Shown piece after piece: positions 22,141 through 33,049 of a stretch of DNA of 64,000 bases. The stretch's first letter is position 1. Each line of letters opens with the position of its first letter. The translations under genes and the position numbers were made by a program. The notes beneath the pieces were generated by a model, which did no database searches, was not told the origin of the DNA, and saw nothing but the letters and a program-made list of their open reading frames with translations. The stretch lies in contig CM041465.1 in the NCBI GenBank assembly GCA_023213395.1, positions 226,927,741-226,991,740 of the forward strand, in the 5' to 3' direction. Origin of the DNA: Cycas panzhihuaensis. Its lineage: Eukaryota > Cycadophyta.

Positions 22141-22730
22141 GATCAAGCAAATATAAGTTATTAGAATATTGAGAAGGTATGTCAAGTTGATAATATGGTT
22201 GATGAATCTACTATTAAATGTGATAAGACTGCTAGTAAGACTATTATTATGTGTGATAACATGTTTTTAGATGTGATGAACCTACTTCTAAGAGTGATGA
22301 GATTATTGTTGCATGTAGAGAGCCTATTGATGATTTTGATGGATATGATTAAGCAATTTAAGATGTTGATATTCCTTTACTTACTTCTATAGATGCTCTT
22401 ATCACTCTTAAGGAGATTGTGCTTAAGATTGAAGATGAATCAAGTTCAAATTTAAATTCAAGTATTATTTCTTTTATAGGTGATTTACTTCAATCTCTTG
22501 ATGTTACTGATGATTCAAGTTCAAGAAATGTTCCTATTTTAAGTATTGATTCAAGTTTAAATGTACAAGTTTCAAAAGATGAATGGTATAATGATTTTGG
22601 TTGTTCAAATATTTAAAAGGATTTACAAGTTGATGAAGATAAATATATTGTGATTAAGCCTAATCCATATAATATTCTTGATATAAATTTTGACAAAAGA
22701 ATGATAAAATCTCAAGTGATACAAAATGAT
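22141..22730 (+). pseudogene. Copia A, Ser/Asp-rich stretch after gag
   Basis: Open frames at 22195-22392 and 22419-22616 continue downstream of the zinc knuckle. The second is rich in Ser, Asp and Asn with repeated DESSSNLNSS, TDDSSSRN and IDSSLN, coded by repeated GATTCAAGTTCAA units. It does not match the protease or integrase expected here. It may be an unusual gag extension or foreign sequence. It is cut at 22730 by Copia D. Confidence 0.45.
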
Positions 22731-23250
22731 TGTTAGAAAACACAACCCTAGAAATCACAGTCGATAGATTACACAGTCGATAAAATTATGAAGCAATGGA
22801 TAAGCTCTGATACCATGTTATAAATAACAACCCTAGCAATCTTGTGATACCATATTATAAAACATAGAAAACTATATCATTTATGTACACACCAAGCATG
22901 AAAGAATACTAGCATATAGTAGAATTATGTTGGAAGCCCTTTTAGGAAGAAACCCACCACCAAAGATTTGTTGATTATATTGATATGGAAATGATCAACC
23001 ATCATCAACTTTTATAATGGAAAATGGATCTTTTATATAGATCCGTGAGTGCCTCAAAAAATACATTATTACATCTATTGATTCATATTACTAATGTATA
23101 ATGCCATAAAATAATATATTACATTAATTTCATCGATATATATCTAATGATGCCACTCAAGCCATATTAAATACATCAATATACATCTAATCATATCATA
23201 TAAGCCACATAAATGTTAAGCAGTTGAGTAAATTGATGACCACTATAACA
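22731..23250 (-). repeat. 3' LTR of Copia D
   Basis: Starts TGTTAGAAAACA and ends CACTATAACA. Shares with 28447-28994 text such as ATATTGATATGGAAATGATC and CATAAATGTTA. Internal ACCATGTTATAA motifs (GATACCATGTTATAAA) occur in both copies. Confidence 0.9.
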
Positions 23251-24050
23251 ACCCCCCTTAGTATTAATGCAAGTCTTATTAGTAGTCTACATATGGACTA
23301 CACTTAAACATAGTCTCCATCAACCAAGATTGGTCTATCTTACCCTTTTTCTTATCGACATATTGATGAACTATTATGTTAATCTTATCAGTCTTATTGA
23401 CTGGTCTAGACTATCCTTATCGATAACTCTATATTATTGATGGGAGTTGTATATTCCTTGTTGATGTTGATAGATGTTATCTTGATCGATAGATCTCTCC
23501 TCAAGAATAACCTTACTCAATCCTAATTATACAAGAATTTTAATGAAGCAATCATTAGTAAGAGCTTTAGTGAATAAATTTACAATTTGTTCCTTACTTG
23601 GATAAAATTTAACCTGCAACTTCCATGATCTGATTTGCTCACAGATGTAATGGTGCTACATCTCAATATGCTTCGTGCATGCATGAATGAAAGATACATA
23701 GAAAGTCAAATAACACTTTGATTATTAATATGTATGACATGCATACTAAAAGTAATTCCAAGTGTCTCCAGTAGTCTCTACAACCATATAGCTTCCCTCA
23801 CATTGATGCTTAGTCCTCGGTACTTAACCCCTATAGATGATAATGTGATAGTGGTCTACTTTTTAGTTTTCCATGATACAAAACCATTGTCAATCCTAAA
23901 AATGTAATCTATAGTCATTTTTTTATCTTTTCATATTTACCCCAATTTACATCTGTATACTCATGCAAGTTTACCTCTCCACCATGAAGGTATTCAAGGC
24001 TAAGATTGAGTGTTCCTTTCACATAATTTAGAATCCTTTTAATGATAACC
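23251..24050 (-). pseudogene. Copia D RNase H, broken
   Basis: Behind the polypurine tract the minus strand reads KHIEM, HHYICEQIRSWKLQVKFYPS, then KEQIVNLFTKALTN (about 23545-23680), the closing motifs of Copia RNase H. The upstream half is harder to follow. Several stops are present. Confidence 0.75.
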
Positions 24051-24980
24051 CAATGAGGCTCTTAGGGATTTTGCATGAAATGGGAAATGAATCTAATAAC
24101 ATAAGTAATAGTAGGCCCAATATGAACTAAATAAATCAAACTCCTTATCACATATAGATATAAAGTCCCATCTATATTAGGTTTATCAATATCCTTTAGA
24201 AGCTTTGTGCCCTTCACACATAGTGCCTTTGCTAGTTTGTAATACTTCATGCCAAATCTCTTAAGTAGGTTTATAGCATACCTCACTCGCAACAATGTGA
24301 TGTGATCCTCCATCTGCCTAACATCAGTTCCCAAGAAGTAATGGAGTTGACTGAGATTTATCATATCAAAAGTATGTCCCAAATAGGGCTTTGTCACTAC
24401 AATAGTTTTGTTATAATTGCCTTTAAGAATAAGGCTATCAACATATAACACAACAATAACTATTATTGACCCACTTTTTTGAATATAAAGATGCGATTCT
24501 AATTCAATTGACATGAACCCATCTTCTTTCAGTCTAGCATCCATCTTCTTATACCAAGCATGTGATGCTTATTTTAGGCCATAAATATATTTCTTCAATT
24601 AGTATACTAAATGTTCTTGACTCTTGGTAATGAATCTTAGAGGATATAACATATAAATCTCCTCCTTTAGATCTCTATTAAGAAATGTAGACTTAATGTC
24701 CATCTACTGTAACTTCTAATAATACATAGTTGCTAATGTAAGGATTAATTAAATTATTAACATCTTTGAGACTAGTGCAAATACCTCCTTATAATTAATT
24801 TCTTCTTTCTATTTGAAACCTTATGTAATAAGTTGAGCCTTGTACTTATTGACCTCTCCATTGGAGAAATACTTCATTTTGTAGACCCACTTGCAACTGA
24901 CTGGGTTATACTCCTCTTCCATTTTAGCTCTCTATTGTGGGTCTCCTTTTGCCTTCCTATATGAAATAGGATCACTGGAG
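24051..24980 (-). pseudogene. Copia D reverse transcriptase, broken
   Basis: A 160-codon minus-strand stretch (24544-24062) carries the second half: IQKSGSIIVIVVLYVDSLIL, so the YVDD box reads YVDS, then HTFDMINLSQLHYFLGTDV, LLKRFGMKYYKLAKAL and the HIGPTITYVIRFISHFMQNP region that leads to RNase H. The first half (about 24960-24550) is recognisable only as scattered motifs (for example MKYFSNGEVNKYKAQ). Both frame breaks and the changed Asp make it inactive. Confidence 0.85.
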
Positions 24981-25229
24981 CTATTGGTGTCCACCATAAG
25001 AGTCTAACTAGTATGATGACTCTTGTTCATAGACTATCTATAAGATCTTCTACTATCAAGCTAGAGTCTTCAATAGTTCTCCTCATCTATAAAGGAATAT
25101 GGAGTGTCATTCATATCTCATCATGTAACAACTCTTTAATAGTACTTCCACTTGGTCTAGCTTCTGATCTTATTAATATAATGTTAGGCTCTTGAACCTC
25201 GGCATACTCATCATTAGATTTGTCAATAG

Positions 25230-26110
25230 ATTAACTAGGAAAAGGAAGAAGCATAGGATAAAAGTTATCTTTATATGTATTTTTAGCATGGTACATTAAT
25301 GACTCATCAAACCTAACATCTCAACTAATCACCAAATTTTTTCCTTGTAGATCCCATAATTTGTAAGCTTTATTCTCATCTGAGTACCTCATAAAAATAC
25401 ATTTTAAACTCTTATGATCTAGCCTCTTGTGATATTAGTCAGGGATGTGTGCATATGTAATACACCCAAACACTTTAAAATAATTAATGGAAGATTTATT
25501 GGTGGTCCAACATTCTTTAAGTATAATTCCACAAACAACTTCTGTCAGGGCCCTATTCAAAATATAAACAATTATTAATATAACTTCTGCCCAAAATATC
25601 GATGGCAAGTTTTTCAAATGTACCATACACCTTGCCATTTCCATCACGATATAATTCTTACTTTTTACAACACCATTTTATTGTGGGATATATGGGACTA
25701 TTAACTCCCATTTGATACCATGATCAAGGTAGAATTGTTTAAAGGCATTGTTATCATATTTCTTTCTATTATTACTTCTTAATATTTTTATTTTTTTAGT
25801 ACACTCATTTTCAACATAATTTTTCCATTCATAATTTTTTTCAAATACATCCGACTTATCCTTTAAAAAATACACCCAAGTTTTTATATTAAAATCATCT
25901 ATAAAGACAAGAATATATTGAGTATCTAAAATAGAAGGATTGGGTAATGGACCCAACAAGTTGGTACAGGCAAGTTCTAGCTTCTCCTTTACTCTCCAAG
26001 CATAATATTTGGTAAATAGATGGTGATGATGCTTTCTGTATGTGCATCCTTCATAAATGTTAAATGAATAAGAATTATGTGGTAACCCAACTACCATCTA
26101 CAATCTTGTC
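25230..26110 (-). pseudogene. Copia D integrase, catalytic triad lost
   Basis: Two minus-strand stretches (26097-25678 and 25647-25435) cover the core and C-terminal part. Text such as FIDDFNIKTWVYFLKDKSDV, HGIKWELIVPYIPQ and ARCMVHLKNLPSIFWAEVI is typical. The catalytic positions read LACTNLLGP (Asp to Asn), LRSNNRKKY (Asp to Asn) and NGVVKSKN (Glu to Lys). Each is one G-to-A change on the coding strand. The post-integrase FKVFGC pattern is present at about 25460-25480. Confidence 0.88.
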
Positions 26111-26449
26111 ATCAAGCTAATGATTCTACTATTAAGATGACCCAATCATTCATGCTATAACTTACTCTCATTATTAGCACTAGTGATAAAAGCATAAGGA
26201 TCCTTTTGAGCTCTAAATTTCTTAAATACCCAAAACTTATCATGCACTCTCTTAATAACAACAATAGATAAGTTCTTATTGAGATCCTTAACTATTTATC
26301 TATTATTATAAAGCTTAATTTCCATGCCTTATTTATAGATTTCATATGCGGATAGAAGATTTAACTTCATGGTTGATAAATAATACATGCCATTAAATTT
26401 ACCCCCTACAAGTGAAATGTAACTAATTCCTTCTATAAACAAAACATGA

Positions 26450-26600
26450 GAATCTTTAAGAATAATATTTTCATCATTTTTACTTTCATCAAAAGCATTA
26501 AAATTTTGCTTCTAATAGGTTATGTATTTCTATACACCTGAGTCTAGGATCTAATAATCTTTTTGACTAGACTCAATCATTGTAGACAATATTAGTATAG
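26450..26600 (-). pseudogene. Copia D protease remnant
   Basis: The minus strand reads YxILDSGV around 26525-26550, the aspartic protease active site (DSG kept). Surrounding text is badly broken. Confidence 0.5.
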
Positions 26601-26639
26601 TGGACAATATTGATACATGAATACACTATGTTGTAACAT

Positions 26640-27409
26640 TCTTTCCTTTGTCATCTTGGTTAGCTTTATGCTTGTCCTACTTCTTGAACCAATAATTATT
26701 TTATTTATGGCCCACTTCTTGTAGTAATTGCATCTACCTATGAATTTCTTCTTCTTCTAAGATGTTTTGCATGTTTGCTATGTAGATTTACCCTCTTAAA
26801 TAACACCTTTTCTATATATCTTTATGACCAGATCTTGATTTAAACTCAACCTAATAAGCACTCTATGATGCTTTATCTTGGTGTCCTCTACTAAAATCAG
26901 GTTTTTTAATGACTTAAATAATTCACCTTCCATAGCTTTATCACTACCATAGATGGTTTAAAAGGTTTCAAATATAGTAGTGTATTATTAATTGAGTTTG
27001 ATTTTAATTCCTCCAACTTGTTCCTTAGATTAGTAATCTTATTCAAATAAAAATTGATGTTGTTCTTATCCTCAACCTTGAAATTCAATAATTCTATTAT
27101 GAGAGTAAGAAGTTTATTAGCTTTCTTTTCTTCAAATGTCTCACAAAACTTGGTCTAGTTTTCATGCAAAGTTTCAAGTTTATGAACTAAAGCTCTCTGG
27201 TCTAGAGCCAAAGATAACTTCAATAACCCAATAGCCATGAATTATTTCTCCTTAATATAAATTCATTCTTTTTCATCTAAAGGGATGGATAAAACTTCAA
27301 ATTTGGTAATTGCCAAAAGTTTATTAACCATCAGGACCAATTCTATATTTGCCTTTCATTCATTAAAGTTATTCCCATTAAATGTTACTAAAGGAACTAA
27401 CTTATCCAT
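26640..27409 (-). pseudogene. Copia D gag, broken
   Basis: The start ATG at 27409-27407 opens MDKLVPLVTFNGNNFNEWKA, followed by NIELVLMVNKLLAITK, a clear Copia gag start (F.G.NF..WK). A later open stretch (27088-26906) reads FKVEDKNNINFYLNKITNLR followed by NKLEELKSN, the gag helix region. Stops lie between. The zinc knuckle region near 26700-26760 is too decayed to read with confidence. Confidence 0.8.
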
Positions 27410-28434
27410 GATGAAAAATAGGCAAATATGTAGACCTTAAACCACCTTTTAATAGAACTATCTAAACACTTTACTAGTATAACTTGAAATAAATATAATG
27501 ATGTCTTATATCAATCAACACATCTATCAAGTGATATCTTCGTCCACTAATATCTATGATAGTGACAAACTTAGTTGATTGAGGCAATAACCAGTTTGTT
27601 GATAGGGGTAATAACCACTTCATCAATTTGAAGTAACAACAACTTTATCGATAAACTTTGGCAAAGTTAGACCTCGTAAACTGTGCCAAATCTTGTTGAT
27701 TATACAAAACCTTATCGATTATGCCAAACTTTTTCAACTATGCAAAGCCCTGTCAATTATCCAATTTTGTCAACTCTTCTATCGACCATTCAACTTTATC
27801 AATCAACTTATTGATTGTTCAACTTTGTTAACTCTTCTGTTAACTATTTAACTTTATTGATTAACCAATTGACTATTCAACTTCATTGACCAACTTGTCA
27901 ACTTTCATACTTTATCAACTAACCTATCAACTTTCTAACTTCATCAATAATACTCTACAGTAATATCAAATCTTTGTTGACTATGGGTGTAACCAATTTT
28001 GTTGATTCAATAACCTATCATTGGTCATAACCTACTTAAATAATGACTAAAGTAATAATGTCTCCTACATGCATGTCTACTATAATTATGGCTTCTCTTA
28101 ACTAATATTGACTATGCAATATCAAATTTTATTGATTGGGCATTAAAGAAATATCTACATATACTCTCTAGCCTTTCACTTATGACATGAATAGTCCACC
28201 AACTAAAAATAACTACTCTATTGACTAGCTCAGAGAATGGATATATAAACCTACAGAATAGATCTAGCATTAGGAAAACACCTATATTGCAAATAAGACT
28301 ATCATTATATTACCATAGTAACTCTTTCAGTTGTTAGAAAAGGTCAATCCTTAATAAAGGGTTGAGCCAACACTACCTTGCAACTAATGATATGATCAAT
28401 CTACTCAGCTTTGCCTACTTATATATAATCATCA
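27410..28434. repeat. Copia D leader with degenerate short repeats
   Basis: Between the gag start and the primer site. From about 27520 to 28080 the + strand repeats units of the type (A/T)CAACTTT(A/G)TC(A/G)A(C/T)(C/T)A at short, irregular intervals (CAACTTTATCAATCAAC, CAACTTTGTTAACTC, CAACTTCATTGACCAAC). No coding function seen. The array is a tandem repeat that has decayed. Confidence 0.7.
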
Positions 28435-28446
28435 TCTATGATACCA
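28435..28446 (-). promoter_or_regulatory. Primer binding site of Copia D
   Basis: The minus strand reads TGGTATCATAGA directly after the 5' LTR terminal CA, a tRNA-Met primer site with two changes. Confidence 0.75.
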
Positions 28447-28994
28447 TGTTAGAGAACATAATCCTAGAAATCATAGTTGATAGGACTCATTGTTGATAGA
28501 TTACATAATCAATAAAATGATCAAGTGACATATAAGCTTTGATACCATGTTATAAATCACAACCATGTCAATCTTGCGATACCATGTTATAAAACATAGA
28601 AAACCATATTGTTTTTGTACACACCAAGCACGGAAAAATACTAGCACATAACAAAATTATATAGGAAACCCTTTCAAAAAACTACCCCCACCACCAAAGA
28701 TTTATCAATTATATTGATATGGAAATGATCAACCATCATCAACTTTTACGATGGACAATGGATTCTTTTATATAAATCTATGAATGCCTCAAAAAATACA
28801 TCATTATATTTGTTGATTCATATTATTAATGCATAAATCTGCATAATAGCACATTATATATGTTACATTAACTTCATCAACATATGTCTAATGATGCCAT
28901 ATGTGCCATATTAAATGCATTGACATATATCTAACCATGTCATATGTGCCACATAAATATTAGGCGATCGAGTAAATTGATGACCACTCTAACA
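28447..28994 (-). repeat. 5' LTR of Copia D
   Basis: Partner of 22731-23250, slightly longer through small indels. Starts TGTTAGAGAACA, ends CACTCTAACA. Confidence 0.9.
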
Positions 28995-29444
28995 ATAATG
29001 AATCTCAAATATTTGATGAAGCTATTTATATTAAAGATAGAAATGTAATATCAATTGATTAGAATATGAAGAAATCCTTGATAATTTCTTTATCTATAGT
29101 TAAAGTAGAGTATAATGTAGTTGAAACAATAATTTGTGAAATAGTTTACCTTAAAAGAATACTATAGATTATACATCTATCTCAAATTAGACTAACAATC
29201 ATACAATATGATAATTAGAGTACTATATAGATGATGAAGAACCCAATCTTATAAAGTAGAATGAATCATATTAAGATCAAGTATCATCATTATATTTGAG
29301 AGTTAGTATAACAAAGATAATTTGTATTACTTCATTTCAAAGTTGAAGATCAAGTTGTAGATATTGCTATCAAGATATTTTCGAAGATTAAGTGTTACAA
29401 ATTCAAAGCTATATTTATGTTCCTCAATATGCATTAAGGAGGAG
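28995..29444 (+). pseudogene. Copia A RNase H tail and polypurine tract
   Basis: Read around stops: MKKSLIISLSIVKVEYNVVE (for the LST.EAEY motif), IVYLKRIL, IQYDN, KIKYHHYI, then HFKVEDQVVDIAIKIFSKIK. This is the C-terminal half of Copia RNase H on the same strand as the gag at 21590. AAGGAGGAG at 29436-29444 is the polypurine tract. Nothing of integrase or reverse transcriptase lies between this and gag apart from the inserted Copia D. Confidence 0.8.
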
Positions 29445-29765
29445 TGCTATAATATTAAAGTGTTATATAAGTTTAAGGAGATATTTTAGGTAATGTATAT
29501 TTATATGCTATATGTCACAAATGTGGTGGCCCCTACACAAAAGGCAAAAGTGTATTATAAATAAAATTGTATATTATCATATGTACATTACATTATAAGA
29601 TATTATGATAAGTCAATGCAATAATGAAGGTATCTCACAATACCACTTATGATCTTATAATTATTGCATTATTATATTATTGATATTATTTACATATTAT
29701 TTTATTCATTATTATTTATGTTTATTATTATTTTATGATGTTATTGGAGTATATAAAATTTCACA
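29445..29765 (+). repeat. 3' LTR of Copia A
   Basis: Starts TGCTATAATATTAAAG, ends TTTCACA, and aligns with 2280-2573. Followed by TTAAT, partner of TTAGT at 2275. Confidence 0.85.
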
Positions 29766-31370
29766 TTAATAAGTGGATTAGTAGAAGACATGCTATGTGC
29801 ATCTATGATAATGTTTGGTTAAACTATAATGATTATTAAGTAATTATTTATGTATTATGAACTTAGATTTAAGTACCCAACATTTAGTTCTATTGTCAAT
29901 TTGAACTTAGTGAAAATATAAAATAAGAAAGGGATGGGACAAAATAATTCATAAAGTGGTGGTCACTGTGAGAATCAATTTGGAATAGTTAGATGTTGAT
30001 AAAGGAGGATAGATAATGGAGATGAATTTAAGTAAAGAGGATATTCAAAGAGTTTAGGATAATACAGAATAATTACTATGACCAAGTATGATAAAAGACA
30101 AGTAGGCAATTTCCTTTACTCGAAAGAGCATGTAGGGACATACCCTGTGAATGGAGAGAAAAGAAAAGACTACTAAAAAATATAGTCTATTATCCACTTT
30201 TAGAACAGAAGCATGACAAAATCAAATATTATAAAGACATGTTAGTAGAATTAGAAGAGAATATTAGAATCCTTTATTTCATAATTCAACCTCCAATCAA
30301 GACCCTCTTCCCTTGAGATCAACATCGAGAGAAAAACAACAATCTCTAAATATCATAAATAGTATGGCAAGATATATGTGAGTGGTTTAATATATGATTG
30401 AATATCTATTTCCATAATTTAATGGCATAATATATGGTCACTAAGATATTTTTATATATGGTTTATTATGGACATGTTATGGTTTAATTAACTAAAAGAC
30501 AAAATAGAATGATTTTATGCCTATAGTTCATGGTAGAGCATAGACATAATATCAATGGAAAATCAACTAAAGTTTAATAAACAATAATAATGAATACAAG
30601 AATCACTTCTTAAAGGTATTTTAGCACTTAAAGTTGTACAAAACATCATTTCTAGAATTGACAAACTTACAAATCCAACCTAGAGAAATATTTCAAGCTT
30701 TTACCTTATCATGTTTAAAAGTGTCTATATAGAGAACATACAATTTGGATAAAAAGGAATACATTGACTATTTTTATAATGGAATTCCTCTAATGATATG
30801 ACTCATAATTTAATAAAGGATACCACATACATTTGAAAAAACTATCAACATTACAATTGTTAAAACTATGTTAATGCAATGTTATGTTTATTATAATGAG
30901 GCATTATTAGACATGCCATTCTTAATTCTCTCTTTAATATTGAGCACTTTTAACTTGGGTGCATGGAGGTACTCTTTATTCTTAGCGGTTCTTATAAAAT
31001 TCTTAATATGTGAGCATCATTAAAATGTGTGTTAGAGATCACTTCTTCATGAATTCTTCCTTGTGAATTCTCATAGGTTATGCTTGAGGTTCTCTAATCT
31101 TATAAGAACTTTGTAACATGGCATGTATTTATAGATATATATCTTCTTTAATGCAATAATAGGAAGATTTATCATTATTGCCTTTTTTTTGTATTTTATT
31201 TTGGTACGTATTTCATTTTCTTTATATTATATTATTCTAGCTTTTCTTTATGTAACATGTTTTTAGCATGTACTTTCAATGCTATTATGATATCTATTTC
31301 TAATATGGTTGAATCATTAGAGTTGTTAATATTATTGCACTAGTTTCCTTATTTTTGATATCATATTCTT
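29766..31370. other. Unrecognised AT-rich DNA
   Basis: No open frame of note. Text near 30900-31180 (TTTATAGATATATATCTTC, GTGTTAGAGATCACTTCTTC) could be old LTR sequence, but no partner was found. Nothing else is supported. Confidence 0.45.
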
Positions 31371-31793
31371 GTAGATTCTGATTGAAGTGTGAGGTGTGTA
31401 GTATTCTATATTTATTATATACTAATTTTAGGCATATTGCATGCCTTCTTCATGAACTTTTGAATAATGATTACATTATATCAAGAGTGAAGTGTAGATC
31501 ATTTGATCTTCATTTAATTAATTATTTTGATTATGAATTTCTTACTCTAAATATTTGAGGCTTCATTATATCAGGAATTTGTTCATTACTATAAGGACAT
31601 TTCACAATGGATGTTTTCCCTACTTTTCATAAGGATTTTCCATTATAAATTAGATATAATCATCTATGCACATTTGCTTACTCTTATTATTTACTTCCTT
31701 CTTTTGGTGTTTCATACATAAGAAGATAATTGGCATTTGATACTAGTATTTTTATCATATGGATTAGAGTTACTATGTTCTATATTTTCAACA
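31371..31793 (+). repeat. Possible 5' LTR of element I
   Basis: The stretch ends TTTTCAACA and is followed at once by a primer-site-like AGGTATTAGAGTAAG (31794). The inner text (GAGGCTTCATTATATCAGGAA, CATTTCACAATGGATG) looks like the downstream part of a plant Copia LTR. The left end is not fixed and no partner is in the window. Confidence 0.35.
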
Positions 31794-31808
31794 AGGTATT
31801 AGAGTAAG
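31794..31808 (+). promoter_or_regulatory. Possible primer binding site of element I
   Basis: AGGTATTAGAGTAAG matches TGGTATCAGAG at 9 of the first 11 positions and sits right after a CA. Confidence 0.5.
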
Positions 31809-31924
31809 TTGTTAGATCTATGGTTGGATTCTTTAGACCCATGGTTGAAATTGATGGTTAGAGTCTATATTATAAGCTTATGGAAGAATTTGGATTGAAT
31901 CCTATATGATTGATAGATATTATT

Positions 31925-32027
31925 ATGATTTTCACTTTCTTCCTAAGAAATTTAATGGTTCTATGTGTAAGTGTAAGCTTATAGCTTTGTGTCTCATATT
32001 TGATTAAAAGATATAATATATGAAAAG
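31925..32027 (+). pseudogene. Possible Copia gag start of element I, cut by E
   Basis: The + strand reads DFHFLPKKFNGSMCKCKLIA followed by LCLIFD and a stop, resembling the Copia gag opening (P.FNG.N...WK..I...L). It follows the possible primer site by about 130 bases and is cut at 32028 by the LTR of element E. No continuation was recognised after 45440. Confidence 0.4.
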
Positions 32028-32442
32028 TGTTAGAATATGCAATTATTCTCGTATATATAATATTTAATGTAAGGTTATGGTCTCATACAATCTCACATAT
32101 AAAATCATTGATAAGTGTGGTATGCACACATATTTATGTATATATCATATTAGATAATGAAAAGGCTCGAAGATATTATAAGTTATTAATAAAGTGATAT
32201 AATCTATAAATATATACACATATCACTTGAGAATTTGAGAAAAGAGAAGAAAGGATTAAGCTTAAAGATGTAATAATTAGGATATTATAATAAATCAAAG
32301 ATACTAAGACTCCAATCTTCTCTCTTAGTTTTTCCCATTTTATGTTTTCCATGTATAAGTTTGTTGTTTCTTATGATAGATGTTTATTAATATGATATTA
32401 CTCTATGTTCATGATATTACTTAACATATTAATCATACATTA
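32028..32442 (+). repeat. 5' LTR of element E, first part
   Basis: Starts TGTTAGAATATGCAATTATT. Aligns with 44939-45340: TAAGGTTATGGTCTCATA, AAGCTTAAAGATGTAAT, GTTTTCCATGTATAA and TTCATGATATT. Interrupted at 32442 by Copia F. Confidence 0.85.
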
Positions 32443-32946
32443 TGTTAGAGAGAAGGTTAAAATATACATATGCATGTTATAATCATAATATTCAAAATAA
32501 AATGCATACGTCTACATTATTAATCAATATACATATTTACATTGACATTATCATAATAACATCATAAATCTGTAATGTGAATTAACAAAGGTACACCATA
32601 TTGACAAGCAAAAAAACCCCTTAGTGGGGATGAAAAAACCACCTCTTGAAATAATAATTTATAATAATAATAAATACATTATAGGGTGAATGTTATGAGG
32701 ATCTCATCCTCCTTCTTGATGATTCTAACCTAACCTAAGTACAACATCCACCTCATCAACCAAAACTTTGAACAACCTGACCAACCTCCTAGAATCTAAG
32801 AGAGAGAATATTAAGGAAGAAGGAGGTTCATTGAAATAGGAAGTTGTCTATTTCAATGAACTATATAATTAATTAATATAAATTAACATTATAAAAGGAA
32901 CCTTATAAAGATAACATTAATACATAAATATAACATTATTCTAGCA
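32443..32946 (-). repeat. 3' LTR of Copia F
   Basis: Starts TGTTAGAGAGAAGG and ends TTCTAGCA on the + strand. Shares with 40815-41316 AGTGGGGATGAAAA, TAGGGTGAATGTTATGA-type text and TAAAAGGAACCTTATAAAGA. It contains a perfect 14 bp stem hairpin at 32826-32861. Confidence 0.9.
32826..32861. repeat. Perfect LTR hairpin, left copy of F
   Basis: Arms GTTCATTGAAATAG and CTATTTCAATGAAC, loop of 8 bases. The partner LTR has the same hairpin at 41197-41232 with a paired A-T to G-C change. A hairpin with the same TTGAAAT/ATTTCAA core is in both LTRs of H. Confidence 0.9.
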
Positions 32947-32959
32947 CCCCCCTTTAATG
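32947..32959 (-). other. Polypurine tract of Copia F
   Basis: Minus strand CATTAAAGGGGGG directly before the LTR start TGCTAGAATAATG. Confidence 0.75.
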
Positions 32960-33049
32960 TTATCTTTATACAATAGATAATATAGAAGATAGAAAGAAGA
33001 AGAAGAAGAAGAAGACTTCAACATAATAATCCCCCTTTGATGAAGACTT

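Larger units (their letters stand above)
22731..28994 (-). mobile_element. Copia element D
   Basis: LTRs at 22731-23250 and 28447-28994 match along their whole length. Left flank ATGAT (22726-22730) and right flank ATAAT (28995-28999) match at 4 of 5. A polypurine tract (minus-strand TAAGGGGGGT) abuts the left LTR and a primer site abuts the right one, giving minus orientation. Order on the minus strand: gag from an ATG at 27409, protease, integrase, reverse transcriptase, RNase H. All domains are broken and integrase has lost all three catalytic acids. Confidence 0.9.
2280..29765 (+). mobile_element. Copia element A, outer host of a 27.5 kb nest
   Basis: Matching LTRs lie at 2280-2573 and 29445-29765. 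A tRNA-Met primer site follows the first and a polypurine tract (AAGGAGGAG) precedes the second. The flanks TTAGT (2275-2279) and TTAAT (29766-29770) match at 4 of 5 bases, as expected of an old duplication. After removing the Gypsy (2713-20089) and Copia D (22731-28994) insertions, about 3.8 kb remains: leader, gag, a Ser/Asp-rich stretch and the RNase H tail. Protease, integrase and most of reverse transcriptase are missing, so A was already a deletion derivative or lost them later. The LTR homology runs across most of its length and is easy to see. Confidence 0.8.

Noticed and set aside
22731-28994. Reading A's gag and D's pol as one element
   Set aside because: They are on opposite strands, D has its own LTRs, primer site and near-matching TSD, and A's RNase H resumes after D.
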